NCBI GenBank assembly: GCA_944739405.2
Contig: OX123193.2
Location: 25,347,516 to 25,411,515 of the forward strand
From: Euclidia mi
Taxonomy: Eukaryota > Arthropoda > Insecta > Lepidoptera > Erebidae
Length of the DNA: 64,000 nucleotides
Reading direction: 5' to 3'
Shown here: positions 1-11,341 of the stretch, piece after piece
Layout: each line of letters opens with the position of its first letter
Numbering within the stretch: position 1 is the stretch's first letter
The notes under the pieces: model-generated
What the model was told of the DNA's origin: nothing
The model's database searches: none
The model's input: only the letters and a program-made list of their open reading frames with translations
Made by a program: the position numbers and the translations under genes

Positions 1-104
1 TTATTAAACAAAAAACTTGTCAAATTGTCTCTTTTTAACATATGTCGGACTTGTCGCATTGTCAGCTTTATTAAACAGGGCCCTGATCGAAAAGTAAAGA
101 CCAC

Positions 105-1194
105 GATGAAAATGTTGTCAAGCTACCCTCCGAGCCAGATATTACTCCCGATAAACGCCAAAGGCAATCTATCGCCCTATCCCAACTAAGTCGCACCCGG
201 TATTCAAATAAGGACTTGGCACCATCTTTAGTGCACGTAAACGTCACCGAAACAAGCCCGAACGCGGGAACAACAATTCATCCTATTAAGTTCGGCCAAT
301 TACTGATTCGACTAAATATAAAAAATGTTAAACCAGACTGCATAAAAAAAATGGACGAAACCGTATAGAAGTCGAGTTTAAGGGACCCGAAGATACTAAC
401 TCCTTCCTCGCTAACCCCGAACTTCTCAAGAAGGGCTACATCTCCACCATTCCTACTTACAATATTACGCGTATGGGTGTAGTTCGAGAAGTGCCAACTG
501 AATGGACCGATGAGGAGATTATGGAGAATCTAAAACAACCTCTGGGATGTGGACCCATATTAAAAGTTCGTAGAATGAACCAAAAAAATGTAGTAGAAGG
601 TTCCTCCCAGTGGAAGCCAACTTCCACAGTTGTACTCTCATTTGTGTCCTACCTGAACCGGTGTTCTGCTTTTACAATTCCCTTCCTGTATTCCTGTACC
701 ACTTTCCCACTATTCAATGCTACGGTTGCTGTAAATATGGGCACACTAAGTCCCAGTGCCGATCGAAGCCACGGTGTTACCGCTGTGGTGGAGACCACTT
801 CGGAGAGGCTTGCTCGGTCGAGGAAGCTGTATGCTTCTTCTGCTCTGGCAACCACATGACCACCAGCAAACCTTGCCCTGAGCACATCAAGCAAAAAAAT
901 ATTAAAATTGCAATGGCTGAAAAAAACATAGGCTATGGAGATGCCAGTAAACTATTTGCCCCAGTAACCAAATCCTACTCAGAAGTTGCTTCGTCAGCCC
1001 CACCCTCGTCGTTCATGCCAATCCCATCCAATCTACCCACTACACCATTAAACCCCCAAACTACATCATACAGAAAAACCTTTATCACCAGACCTATAAC
1101 CCATGCCCCCTTACCCCTGGAAATGATCGTCGAGCTCACTAGGGCAGCATCAATAGTTATAGTTTCCCAACCTCTGCTAATGGCTGCGCTTTGA
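105..1194 (+). pseudogene. LINE ORF1 (gag-like, three zinc knuckles), broken
   Basis: ORF1 of the LINE, a nucleic-acid-binding protein that packages the element's RNA. Reading starts near 105 in one frame, shifts near the A-run at 340-365, continues in a second frame through 473-620, and shifts again around 620-655 into the frame that carries the zinc fingers and ends in TGA at 1192-1194. Three Cys/His knuckles follow one another: CYGCCKYGHTKSQC, then CYRCGGDHFGEAC, then CFFCSGNHMTTSKPC. They are followed by a Pro/Ser/Thr-rich tail. The first is a canonical CX2CX4HX4C knuckle; the other two have altered spacing, as is common in I-factor ORF1. No start codon is assigned because the 5' end is uncertain. 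Confidence 0.82.
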
Positions 1195-1339
1195 AAACAA
1201 TAATGAAACTACCGCCGAGGTAGATACCTCGAAAGAAATTGAATCACTTATTACTTTGATATCAGTACTTCTCTCGAGGTATACCTATTACCAGACCACG
1301 TTGCCCAAAATGTAATTATACAAATTCAATTGCGCCAGA

Positions 1340-4300
1340 ATGGCTCACAACTTTCTGCAGTGGAACGCCAGAAGTGCCCACCCCAAAAAACATGAAATTT
1401 CTTACTTATTAAACACTCATAAACCTGTTATCTTTGCCCTATCTGAAACTTGGTTAGTTCCAAGTCTTCACCTTAACTTCACTGGCTATAGCACGTACCG
1501 GGATGACCGTGATGACGGTTATGGCGGTGCTGCTATAATAGTGAATAACCTATTCCCTTCTTCCCCTCTTCCCCTCCCTAATCATCTTTCTCTTTCTTTT
1601 TCTCTTTAAATTAAGACAACTCCCGCACTAGGAATAAATCCTATGTCGCGGGGGACTTTACAAACATACAACCAACGGACACAATGAACACCCAGACTCG
1701 AAACAACAATTTATGGATCACACAAAGTGTTGTCTCGTGTGGGAATCGAACCCACGACACTCGGCGCAGTGTCAAGCGGCGAGGCGGCCGCTTAAACCAT
1801 TACGCCAACCGTGCAGTCAAATCATGGACGTGAGATTGATGCCGTCGGTATATATACCTTGGGTATTAATTTCATATCCATCTACATCCCTTCACCTCAA
1901 CCTTCTTGTTTCCAATTTATAAAAAAATACTGTAATATGTATAGCCCTGTTATTATCCTGGGTGATTTTAACTGTCACAATCCCTTATGGGGTTCCACCG
2001 CAAAGCGATAACGCTGGTGCCGATCTCGTGGACCTATTGGATGATGTAGGGTTGAGTGTTCTCAATGATGGCTCTGCTACCCGTATCCCACGTCTCAATC
2101 AGAGCAAGAGTTGTGTGAATCTTACACTATGCTCTGCAAGTCTAATGGGGAAATTAGAGTGGAGTCGTCTGAACTTGACTTATGGCAGCGATCATTATCC
2201 TATCCTTACTTCCCTGATCAATAACCATTTCCCCAGTAAAGGAAAAAATCCCTTTTTAAAATATAGAACAGGCGATGCCAAATGGGATGATTACCGCCAA
2301 CTCCTGGAGGAGAAAACCGCATCTATTCCTACAGTTTATTATGATAACTTTCATACTTCTTCCTCTCTGTTTATTGAGGCAATAAAAGCGGATGCTGCTA
2401 TACCAGTTAAAAATTCGGCTTCAGGATGTCTCTTCCCCTCCCTGGTGGGACCGGAAATGCACTGCAATGATAAAATCCCGTAATAAGGCTGAGCTAAAGC
2501 ATGTTAACCATATGACAACCAGCATCTTACCTAATTGAGTATAGGCATACCGTCGCAAAATCAAGACGGCTCTTTAAGAGGAAGAAATATGAAAGTTGGA
2601 AGAGATTCTGTACTCTCTATCTCCCTCAACCCCTCCCACCTTTGTTTGGGATAAATTCAAAAGGTTTAGACGTGGTTGTGCTCCTCAAAATTCCCCTCCT
2701 ATCCCTAGTGATGTAGCTACTTCCTTCCTCAATAAACTTGCTCCCCCCTATGTCCCGCTCCTTGAAGAATGTCCAGTTCCAATAATTAATACCATAACCA
2801 CCACCAGCCACCCCTTGGATGATCCCTTTACCATCACTGAATTGAATGCAGTGCTTAGACGCGTCCGAGACTCAGCTCCTGGATGTGATGGTATGCCATA
2901 TTCCTTTTTTAAATCGTCAGGTCCCTTAAGCCGCCAGCTCCTGCTAGACATTATGAATGTTAGTTTTGCACACGGCGTCATTCCCGACAGCTGGAAAACT
3001 CAGATCGTGATCCCGCTATTAAAACCTGGAAAAACTCCGTATAAGCCTGAACACTGTCGAGCTATTGCTCTCTCACCCGTTATTAGCAAAATACTCGAAC
3101 ATCTAATAAAAAATAGGTTGGAGTGGTATGTAGAAAATAAGGGTTTCATAGCGGAATCACAATTTGGCTTCCCAAGGGATTTAGTACTATGGACAGTCTT
3201 AGTATGTTTATGATGGATTCACGTATTGCCTTCAGTAGGAATGAATCTGTGGTGGCAGCGTTTTTGGACGTGTCTGCGGCATATGATAATGTTCTTCTTT
3301 CCGCGCTCAGGAGTAAATTACGTCAGCTGAGTGTCCCGGCAAAAATGTTACATACTATCTGCAACCTTCTGTCTGCCCGTACAGTTAGCCTTCATGTGGC
3401 TGATGTAAAATATGGTCCTCGTTTAGTTTAGCGTGGCCTCCCGCAGGGGTCCGTCTTGAGTCCCATATTGTACAGTATCTACACGTCTGACTTACATGAA
3501 TCCCTCAATAACGACTGCCAAATATTGCAATATGCTGATGACCTATGCCTATACGTTACAGGACCGACTGTAGAAACAGCTAACGGATCCTTGCAGGTAT
3601 CCCTCAATTCGGCAAATGAATGGCTTACATCCCACGGCCTACATCTTTCCGCCCCTAAAAGCTGTGCTGTAGCTTTCAGTCGCAAGAGAGAATCACCAAA
3701 TATCTCATTGGAAATCGAAGGGTCCCCCATCAACACTACAGATACAGTGAAATTTCTTGGAGTCACCTTAGACTCCAAACTGTCAGGTATACACCATCTT
3801 AATACTGTTGCCATCAAATGTGACAAAAGGGTTAACATGATGAAGGCCATTGTCTGGTGGGGCGCCCATCGATTCTCAATGAAACTATTCTACAACGCTA
3901 CAGTTAGAAGTCTACTAGATTATGGTTGCTTCCTCCTCGAACCCTGCAATAAAGCCGCCTTATCAAAGCTTGATGCCATCGCATCAAGGTCCCTCTGCAT
4001 TGTATTGGGATGTATGTGATCCACTCCAATTAATGCATTACAAGTAGAGAGCGGCGAGCCCCCTCTACCCCTTCGCAGGCAATACTTTGCAGACAGGTTC
4101 GTCTATAACGCGTGTTTTCTTAGCAGTCATAAAATAATAGCCAAAATTTCGTATTTTGAATCTCTGTACCACCAATCAGACTACTGGCGACATAAAGACC
4201 CCCCTTCTGCTAAATTCATATAAAAGACTCTTGAACATTAAAGAAAATTCCCCTATTACCCAAAGTACAACGTTCCCACTGTATAATTCACCATATGAAA

Positions 4301-5208
4301 TCCTATATTCCGAGGTTAAATATATTCCCCACATGAGTTTGGATAAGAATATGGCCTATTCTAATGACCACTTTTCTGCCATAATTGAGGAGAAATGGCA
4401 AGGCTATCACCTGTTTTATACAGATGCCTCCAAACTATCTTCAAGTAGCAAAACTGGTATAGCCATATTCTATCAAAACTCTAATATTTACCTCCAATTT
4501 CAATTTCCGCCAGAAACATCTGTCTTCACAGGAGAGTGCATTGGTATTCTCGAAACATGTTTGTTTATCCTGTCACACACTATAACAAAGGCTCTTATAC
4601 TCTCCGACGCCAGAAGCGCTTTGGAATCTCCTTTCATAAATAATATTCGTTGGCCAATAATTTTGGAAATTAAAAAGCACCTGTACACGGTATCCAAGAA
4701 GGGAATTGAGGTGATACTGGCATGGATTCCCGGACACGCAGGTATTAGGGGCAATGAGTGCGCAGATACATCGGCCAAGGCTGCTGTTACAAGCGATCTG
4801 GCTGATCATAAACATTATAATATTCCAGTTTATGACTTGCTACATGCTACCAAAACTGACCTAATTTCATCTTGTCAAAGTTCTTGGTCTGAATCATGTA
4901 AGTCCGAAGGTGGGCTATATGCCTCAATCCAGCCAGCTGTGTCAGTCAAGCCATGGTTCTACAAATTTAAATCAGTACCCAAAACTGTCACATCAGTAAT
5001 TTGCCGAATACGTCTAGGACATCGCTGCACCCCAGTATTCCTGCATAAAATAAGAGTTCGGGACAATTCACTATGTGAGTGTGGATTGGACGAAGGTTCC
5101 CTTGATCATATTTTCCTTAATTGTCCCTTAAGACAGCCCTTCCCTTTTGAACAATTTGCCTCTAAATTAAAAATCCAACTCCCAGTTAATGTTCGCCATC
5201 TTCTTTAA
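1340..5208 (+). pseudogene. LINE ORF2 (endonuclease, reverse transcriptase, RNase H), broken
   Basis: ORF2 of the LINE. An ATG at 1340 opens an AP-endonuclease domain (FLQWNARSAH, then LSETWL). It is interrupted by a SINE at 1580-1819 and resumes to VIILGDFNCHNPLWG near 1980. Frameshifts follow near 2005, 2430 and 2530-2600. The reverse transcriptase spans about 2600-4000, with PGCDGMPYSFF, FLDVSAAYD, RGLPQGSVLSPILY and the catalytic LQYADDLCLY. In-frame stops lie at 3429-3431 (TAG) and 4017-4019 (TGA), with a frameshift near 3185 and another after 4019. The RNase H domain starts near 4400 (FYTDASK) and includes AWIPGHAG. The C-terminus has a CEC...H...C cluster. At least seven disabling changes are visible. 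Confidence 0.88.
1580..1825 (-). mobile_element. tRNA-headed SINE nested in LINE ORF2 (family D)
   Basis: A SINE in minus orientation. Its tRNA-like head lies at the right (about 1735-1819), with a box B match GGTTCGATTCC on the minus strand, and its pyrimidine-rich tail at the left (1586-1612, read on plus). AATCAT occurs at 1580-1585 and again at 1820-1825 as a 6-bp direct repeat. The 240 bases from 1580 to 1819 are a multiple of three, and the ORF2 frame is the same on both sides, which supports a simple insertion. A related copy is at 13925-14095 and a fragment at 20985-21060. Confidence 0.85.
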
Positions 5209-5335
5209 TTTTTTTCATACCCCCTAATGATCAGGACTTTTATTAAATTTATTTCTACTAATACGATTAAACTATAAACTAATTATGTATCCATACCTAC
5301 TGTTGTGTTCGTTGTATAGGTAATAAACTTTTAAA

Positions 5336-5977
5336 ACTACTAACAACTTCATGTATTTGTGTTTGTTTGTTTTTCCAGGTACCAATTACGTAGCACCAAA
5401 AGTCGTCTATCAATGTAACTTAACTTCAGTTATAATACGCACAGACTATAGGGATACTAAGTAATACGTGACGCTGGCAAAAATTGCTGAGTTTATCGGC
5501 AGATTACCATCATAATAAAAAAAAAGAAAATAGAGGTGTGCCAACTCAGGATAAACCCAACTCGAGTTAACCCGAGTTGAAATCCAAGTAACACGAGTTC
5601 AATTCGTGAAGCAACTCGATTTAGCAGTTCTTAACAATATATACTAAAAGCATGTATCATGTTTATAATATATACGAAAAATAAATACGTGTTGGGACAA
5701 ATGTTATTAAGTAGGTACCCACTAAACTTAGAAATGATGATCATGGCTGTAGCCGGGTATGTAGTTTTGAGGGTATAAACCCTTTTGAAATTGGAAATCT
5801 TACACCACCTATAAGTTCCTGCCTACATAAAAACTTCCCTCTATATTTCATACATCGCTTGATAGTATACTTCCTGAAATTAATACTTGTCTTTTAAACT
5901 TGGAAAGATTAAAATAACAAATCTAAATCACGTCTATATACATGGACGTACCCAGGAGGGGAAGGATTTTGTTTAGG
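5336..5977. other. intergenic stretch, no gene seen
   Basis: AT-rich sequence between the LINE and a SINE. Several copies of an AACTCGAGTT-like word occur near 5555-5625. The last 45 bases (about 5935-5977) resemble the edge of the family E repeat found at 16.7 kb and 55.0 kb. No coding potential or RNA gene is apparent. Confidence 0.6.
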
Positions 5978-6393
5978 CACCTTCCTGTACATCATCATCC
6001 TCAGCGTTATCCCAGTTTCAATCTGGGGTCCGCTTTCTAGTCCAACCGGATTTGGCTGAATATTAGCTTTTCCACAGAGCGACTGCCTGTCTGACCTCTG
6101 CAATCGAAGGGATAGCGATATTCCATGGTTTAGATAGAATAGTGTCAGTTTATTTAGAAGGTACTGACGCCCTGTAACGACTGTCAGAGATCTTCATGAC
6201 AATCGGGACCGAAGGCTTAACATGCTCTCCGAGGCACGGGACGAGCGATAATTAACAATTCAATACGCACGTACCTAACTCCAAAAAGTCATTGGTGCGC
6301 GCAGTGGATTCGAACTCGATACCCTCTGCATGGCATTGGCAGTCTGTTGGTGTCTCCACTAGGCTATCGATGCCTTCAAAGTCACCTTCCTGT
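5978..6393 (-). mobile_element. tRNA-headed SINE, family A, full copy
   Basis: A 394-bp element (5989-6382) bounded by the perfect 11-bp duplication CACCTTCCTGT at 5978-5988 and 6383-6393. It is the reverse complement of the copy at 33638-34022. On the minus strand it begins with a tRNA-like head containing box A and box B and ends in a short (GAT)n tail. The head gives it an internal pol III promoter; retroposition would need LINE enzymes in trans. Confidence 0.9.
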
Positions 6394-6439
6394 TATCAGT
6401 GCTATATGCTATAGAGTATTGTCGATAATACTCCTTGTT

Positions 6440-6700
6440 TTGTTATCTTCGCGTCCGATGACCTACGGATTAGAGAATATGTGGTCGATCATTGTCACCA
6501 GAAGGCCTAAGAAAATTCAGAGAGCAATGTTGAGAGCTATGCTTAGAATATCTCTGTAAGATCGAATTAGAAATGCAGTAATTTCTCCGGATAGACAACC
6601 TTAAGTAGCAGTGGACAGAGCAATTAGCTCGAGGAGCCGATGCTCGTTGTCCAGCCAGTGTCATATTAACAACAATAAAAAGATCCTTATCTGAATAACG
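6440..6700 (+). mobile_element. RTE-type LINE 3' fragment
   Basis: The plus strand reads IQRAMLRAMLRISL and, after a stop, DRIRNAVI. This matches the C-terminal tail seen in the RTE fragment at 14.1-15.4 kb (QRTMDRAMLGVSLKDRIRNE). It is short and interrupted, and only the end of ORF2 survives. Confidence 0.65.
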
Positions 6701-7079
6701 TTGTAGTGGTGATGGTGGACGTCACGCATTTATAATCGAGTGGTTACCCAGTGATAGCTACTACTATAGGAATTATAGGATTCATCGCTCAAGCATGCTA
6801 TCTTTGTTTTATTACTATTAACAATTGAATACACACAACACTTCGAATAGTCAGTGGTGTGCGCCGTCAGTTTGGACGCGTGATCTATGTAGCAGTCCGC
6901 TCCACAGCGCTATGACAGTCTTTACACTACCTTCTTTATGTTGTCGGTATTCATGCATAACAACATTTATCTAAGTAGGCCTTTCAAGCGGTAGTAGAGC
7001 CTTGCTGATTTCAGCATGAATGGGCCGGCTCGACCGGGGAAGTACTACCCTCTCACAGAAAATCGGCGTAAAGTAACAG
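6701..7079. other. intergenic stretch with SINE debris
   Basis: No gene. About 6830-6960 resembles the head and body of family A SINEs (a GTCAGTGGTGTGCGCC-like word), but it is too diverged to bound. Confidence 0.45.
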
Positions 7080-7300
7080 TACCTAAACTGTTGCGTTTCG
7101 TTCGGTGAGTGAGAGTACCGGAGGCCCTATCCCCTATTCCTTCTCCCTCATCCCACTCCTCATCCTATCCCTTTTCCCAACCCCAAGGGGCGGCAACGCA
7201 CTTGTGACTCTTGCGGTGTTGCTTGTGTCCATGGGCGGCGGTAATTGCTTACCATCAGGCAATCCGTCTGCTCGTTTGCCGCCTATTACTATAAAAAAAA
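7080..7300 (+). mobile_element. dispersed lepidopteran retroposon with A-rich tail
   Basis: The segment holds a pyrimidine-rich stretch followed by a word series that I recognise from moth genomes (GGTAATTGCTTACCATCAGG, then a run around TCTGCTCGTTTGCC) and ends in an A-run near 7290-7300. This resembles the 3' end of a widespread lepidopteran retroposon; the exact family is not assigned. A short related piece (TATCGGCGTACTT) is at about 7366. Confidence 0.6.
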
Positions 7301-8605
7301 GTAGGTTTTGTTTCCAGTGTAAATTGATCAGCTAACTATACCTATTGGAGAAGGACTGCCCTCCCAAAGAATATCGGCGTACTTCAGTTGCACTATCGGC
7401 GCCATTGCACTGCGGCCAATGAGCGACGACAACAGATCACGCTGGCCGCAATGGTTAGGCAGTGATTTAGTCGTTGGTACATTTTTCAGAGTAGGAATTC
7501 TCTAATGTAATGGTGATCCTGGACTACGCTTACCACTCTAATCAAACAGCGTAATGGCAAATAATAGGTACAAGCATCGTAACGGCACCGCTCCTACCCA
7601 GGCGATTAATTTGTCTTTTTGATCATTAAGTAGGTACCTGCATCATCAGTCGTGTATATTATAATATATCATAGCGTCAATATTAAGAGTCGAAGGTGGA
7701 TTATCGGCCCGTTAGTCGGCGTCTAACGTTGAGATAGCGCCGTGTGCAACTGCGCCGTTATGGTGGCGGTAGGTACAGTATGCTATATGGGTATAATATG
7801 TATGTGCCAGATACGATTACATTCCTGCCTAAAAGCCGGCTTCCCACGGTCCGTGGTCTTGCTGACGGATGCGCGAACTTAAAAAGGAAGGAGTCACCAT
7901 TTTTGTTTACATAAGGAAGTGAGGTTGGACGTTTGTAAGAAATAAAAATAGATAAACAATTTGTAATTTCGTAAATATATATATATTTAAATTTATATCT
8001 TCCATCAATACATACAACGACACTTAAACATTCAAAAATTTGGCCGTAACTACAAATAGGTCTCACTTTATAATGGCGTCGCTTAAATGTAAACTTGTAA
8101 AGATAATCTATTGACACGTAACACGGGCGCCGAGCGTCGGGTGTCGGGCGTCGGGCGCGAACGAACCGGCAGCACAATCTATTATATAAATATCTATCAT
8201 CGTAATAATGTATTGTAAACAGGAGGGAGCACGTCGGAGTCAGACCTATTAACTTGACAACACGGGGAAGACATCGTTTTACATCTCTGTTACATTTAAA
8301 AGTCGAGCGAACAGCACCGTCAAAAGTAGGTAGGTTACCAACACAAAAAAAGATTCACAATTTCTACCCTACAACTGAATTGCACGAAATAAAAGTATTA
8401 TATTGATGGAGGAGAGATATTTTACAAAATAAAACTTATCGACATATCTTCGGTGTACGCTAGGAGCTATAAAAATTGAAAATAATACAACTAATTTAAT
8501 TTCATAACTAGTAAGACATTACAATCCCTTACCACGAGATCAGCGACAAGATGACGTCACCCGGCGTTGCGTTCGCATTCACATCCGATACTACACTTGT
8601 TTACT
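7301..8605. other. intergenic stretch, no gene seen
   Basis: Mixed unique sequence beyond the 3' end of pnt. An open frame on the minus strand at 7758-8177 lies in low-complexity DNA with no recognisable domain and is not called as a gene. Confidence 0.5.
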
Positions 8606-8724
8606 TGTTACACGCACACACACGCGCACACGCACACACGTTCGCTACGTGTGCTACGTGAGCTACCTTCGCTACGTGCGCTACGTTTGCTACGCGCGCT
8701 ACGTTCGCTACGTGCGCTACGTGC
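8606..8724. repeat. CA-rich microsatellite followed by nine 9-bp tandem units
   Basis: 8606-8640 is a CACGCACACA-type microsatellite. It is followed at once by nine 9-bp units of the form GCTACGTNN (8644-8724). Seven of the nine start with a perfect GCTACGT. The array lies about 1 kb downstream of the pnt stop codon. Confidence 0.9.
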
Positions 8725-9698
8725 GTGTACGGCTACTATGGAGTTTCTGTATGTCTAGTTTGATGGACGAATTGTAATGCACACGATTCCTTTGGACAGC
8801 ACTGGTCAACGAAAGTTCAATATCATAGGTATCTCGAAACTAGACAAGTGAGAAGTCCCTTTGGTAATTTTGTCATATCCTTACCAATTGGTGGGAATTT
8901 AGATTTAATAATCTTTGGACTAAAATCTCTGAATAAAATCATTTTATGTCCGTCCTCATTCTGACTACTCATTAATTTAATCGCATATTGCAACAATTTG
9001 CGAATTAAACATACAACACTTAACAACTACTATAATATAATACCTAATTATTTTATAAAGTAACAAAATTAACTTATATTTACAGTTATCATTAAAAATT
9101 ATAGTAAAATTTTACTATTTTAGCACTAAGTTTTGAATAACTCGCTGAAATATGTTCATTTGTGTAATAGAAATTTAAATAGAGTTAGATTGTTTGACGT
9201 GTTGTTGCGTCACGGGCGACGCTGTATGACGTGTATGTACGTACGTAGACGTAGGTACACGCCAGTGCGATGAATCTAAACGAACATTTGAGAACCCGAA
9301 ATGATATAACACGTTTTCAATAAGGCACCATTGGTTACATGGGTACGTATGAATAAAAAATTACAGAGTGAACATTAACATAGGACCATTGCGGTTTACT
9401 TTCGTTAGTTGGTAAGTATATTAATTCCACTGGTGGTTGTATGAGATCAAATCCATTTTAATATTATGAAATTCTAAAAATGAATACAAAATCATAATGA
9501 TAGTTACGTAGGGTCTGCCTAAAGTGTTAGCGATTAGCTTGTCGAAACACTTGGCTATTTATTGTGTATAAGATGAAAGATGCAGATCTTTCTCGTGTCA
9601 GGCAGAGTAGGTAGATAGTGAAGAGTTGTGTGGTTCAGTGGTGTCTGTGAGCTGGAGTCTGCGAAGGGAACGCTGAGAAGTGAGGGGGCCGGGGACGC
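8725..9698 (-). other. pnt: pnt 3' untranslated region and 3' flank (extent not fixed)
   Basis: Sequence downstream of the pnt stop on the minus strand. The nearest AATAAA on the minus strand is the complement of 9558-9563, about 136 bases past the stop, which would give a short 3' UTR; a longer one is equally possible. No coding sequence is seen in this part. Confidence 0.45.
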
Positions 9699-9762
9699 TC
9701 AGTCCTCATCCTTCTTCTCCATTTTGGGTTCATACATCGCGTGCAGTTGTTCCGGTGATATT
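9699..9762 (-). CDS. pnt: pnt last coding exon (ETS C-terminal tail)
   Basis: The final coding exon, 64 bases. The acceptor is TTTTTTACAG just above 9762. The first base completes a glycine codon begun in the previous exon (GG|A), followed by ISPEQLHAMYEPKMEKKDED and a TGA stop at 9701-9699. The segment matches the ETS1/pointed C-terminus that follows the winged helix (GxTPEEL-type motif). The KMEKKDED ending resembles the acidic/basic end of Drosophila Pointed as I remember it. It is shared by both predicted isoforms. The exon was too short to stand out as an open frame and was found by splice phase. Confidence 0.93.
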
Positions 9763-10404
9763 CTGTAAAAAAGTACATATTTAGAAAGAGAACTTTTTTG
9801 TGGTAGTCAGACATTTTTTAGCGTCCGGCATCCCATGATATTCAGTTCTTATTAAACCATTAGTACCTAAGGTATCACTTGCACTTGGACACACAGCTTG
9901 TAACAACAAGCTGTTTGCATGTACAGTAAAGAGGTACCGTGCTAAAGCAGTAGGAGCCGGCGCATGCATCAGGACACAAACCTTTAGGCTATGGCGGGAG
10001 CCCACGGTTTATATACTCTAACCAAAACACATCGAACCAGAGAAGACACACGAAAAGAAAATAAAAGTTTCTAGATTCAATCAGTTATAAGAGTTATGAT
10101 GTAGTATTTAGTGCTCGCCACACAGACCGATCCTAAGCCACCCACACTCAGGGACGCATTCAGGGAGAAAGGGGTAGGAAGCTCAAGCGTTTCCCAAAAT
10201 CATCAGTTATCTTCCAAAGATAAATGGCTTATTGTTGTTTCCTTGGATAGAACCTTCCTTCACTAGTTTCTATACCCCAAACCAAAGTAAGCTCAAAAAA
10301 AAAAATCTTGTTGTATCCGTTTCTGAGGCGAGCATTGGGGAAGGCTTCCGTCTAGCAGTGGACGTCAATAGTCGGAGATAATGATAAATGTAGTGTGTAG
10401 TTAC

Positions 10405-10562
10405 CCTAGAAGGCTCTGCAGGTCGCAGACGAAGCGGTAGACGTAGCGCTTGCCGGCGGTCTTGTGGATGATGTTCTTGTCGTAGTAGTAGCGCAGGCCG
10501 CGCGACAGCTTCTCGTAGTTCATCTTGGGCTTGTTCTTGCGGATGCCCCAGCGTCTAGCCAC
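10405..10562 (-). CDS. pnt: pnt exon: second half of the ETS domain, with recognition helix
   Basis: A 158-base exon (52 codons plus two bases) that starts in phase 0 with VARRWGIRKNKPKMNYEKLS and continues RGLRYYYDKNIIHKTAGKRY, VYRFVCDLQSLL. This is the DNA-contacting half of the ETS winged helix. Both arginines of RGLR, which read the GGA core in ETS proteins, are present, as are the tyrosines that follow. The acceptor is GTTTGTAG above 10562; the donor GG|GTAAC is below 10405. The residue after WG is isoleucine where vertebrate ETS1 has lysine, as in Drosophila Pointed. No insertion or key-residue loss is seen. It acts in the nucleus on GGAA/T sites. ETS identity is certain; the orthologue assignment rests on the PNT exons and overall layout. 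Confidence 0.98.
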
Positions 10563-11222
10563 CTACAAACAAATAACACATTTGATATTTAGCCATTACT
10601 ATTAAATATTACTATTAATTTAGGTTAAGATGACTTCGAAAGGAACTTTCCCACCTTGGCACAGGACAGCAAAGCTTAGAGGTGTATAAGGCAGACCTTT
10701 GCCAAAAATACATCGTACGAATTATGTCTCCAGAATAGAGTCCGGTCTAAACTGTTTAATCCAACACGAAGTTTGCCTTAAGGTCAAAGAAGATAAAGTT
10801 AATGTAATAATTATCAGCAGGACACCTTGAGAAGATGTGATTGAAAGTATTTGAGGAACATAACTTCACGCCTTTTATCCCCGAAGGGGTAAGCAGAGGT
10901 GTATTACACACCTACATGCCGCCAGTTACGTTTAGGTCCCAATGTAATAGGGGGCGAGCCTATTGCCATCTACCGGGCACATTATTAAGCGAGGGATAAA
11001 TTTTTGAAATTTGAAAAATACGATTGCAATTTAGACTATTTGAGGAAATGTCGTAGCCGAATTGCCTAAACTTCCAATAGTAGGGGAGCCCACGAAAATA
11101 CGTAGGACGTTGATGCTATCAATATCTGACGCGCTCGAGTAAATCCCGAAATCCCTTCATGGGCTCCCCTACAAATCAAATTTTAAACATTCCGCTGCAT
11201 TCTAATGATTGTAGATACATAC

Positions 11223-11341
11223 CTCATCAGGGTCGGTGAGTTTGAACTCCCATCCGTCGCCGGTCCAGGAGATGAAGCCCTGGCAGCTCTTGTCGGTGAG
11301 CAGCTCCAGTAAGAACTGCCACAGTTGGATGGGGCCTGAAC
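11223..11341 (-). CDS. pnt: pnt exon: first half of the ETS domain
   Basis: A 119-base exon (two bases plus 39 codons). It begins by completing the glycine of the upstream CFTG and reads SGPIQLWQFLLELLTDKSCQ, then GFISWTGDGWEFKLTDPDE. This is helix 1 and the first strands of the ETS domain with the invariant LWQFLLELL and WTGDGWEFKL segments. The acceptor GTTGCAG lies above 11341 and the donor GAG|GTATGT below 11223, leaving phase 0. The next exon continues directly with VARRW, giving the DPDEVARRW junction seen in ETS1. A 660-base intron separates the two. No differences at conserved tryptophans or leucines are seen. Confidence 0.98.

Larger units (their letters stand above)
85..5335 (+). 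mobile_element. I-like non-LTR retrotransposon (LINE), degenerate copy
   Basis: A 5.2-kb element with the layout of I-clade LINEs. ORF1 carries CCHC zinc knuckles. ORF2 carries an apurinic-type endonuclease, reverse transcriptase, RNase H and a C-terminal Cys/His cluster. The 5' end is not clear; recognisable ORF1 reading begins near 105, so the copy may be 5'-truncated. The 3' end is put near 5335, after a short AT-rich tail; no convincing target-site duplication was found. Both ORFs are broken by frameshifts and stops and a SINE sits inside ORF2, so the copy is dead. The order of domains is read directly; assignment to the I/Nimb group is inference from the RNase H domain and ORF1 knuckles. 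Confidence 0.88.

Noticed and set aside
7758..8177. 139-codon minus-strand protein
   Set aside because: No domain, contains a Tyr/Ile run over an AT microsatellite, and no conserved start or splice context was seen.
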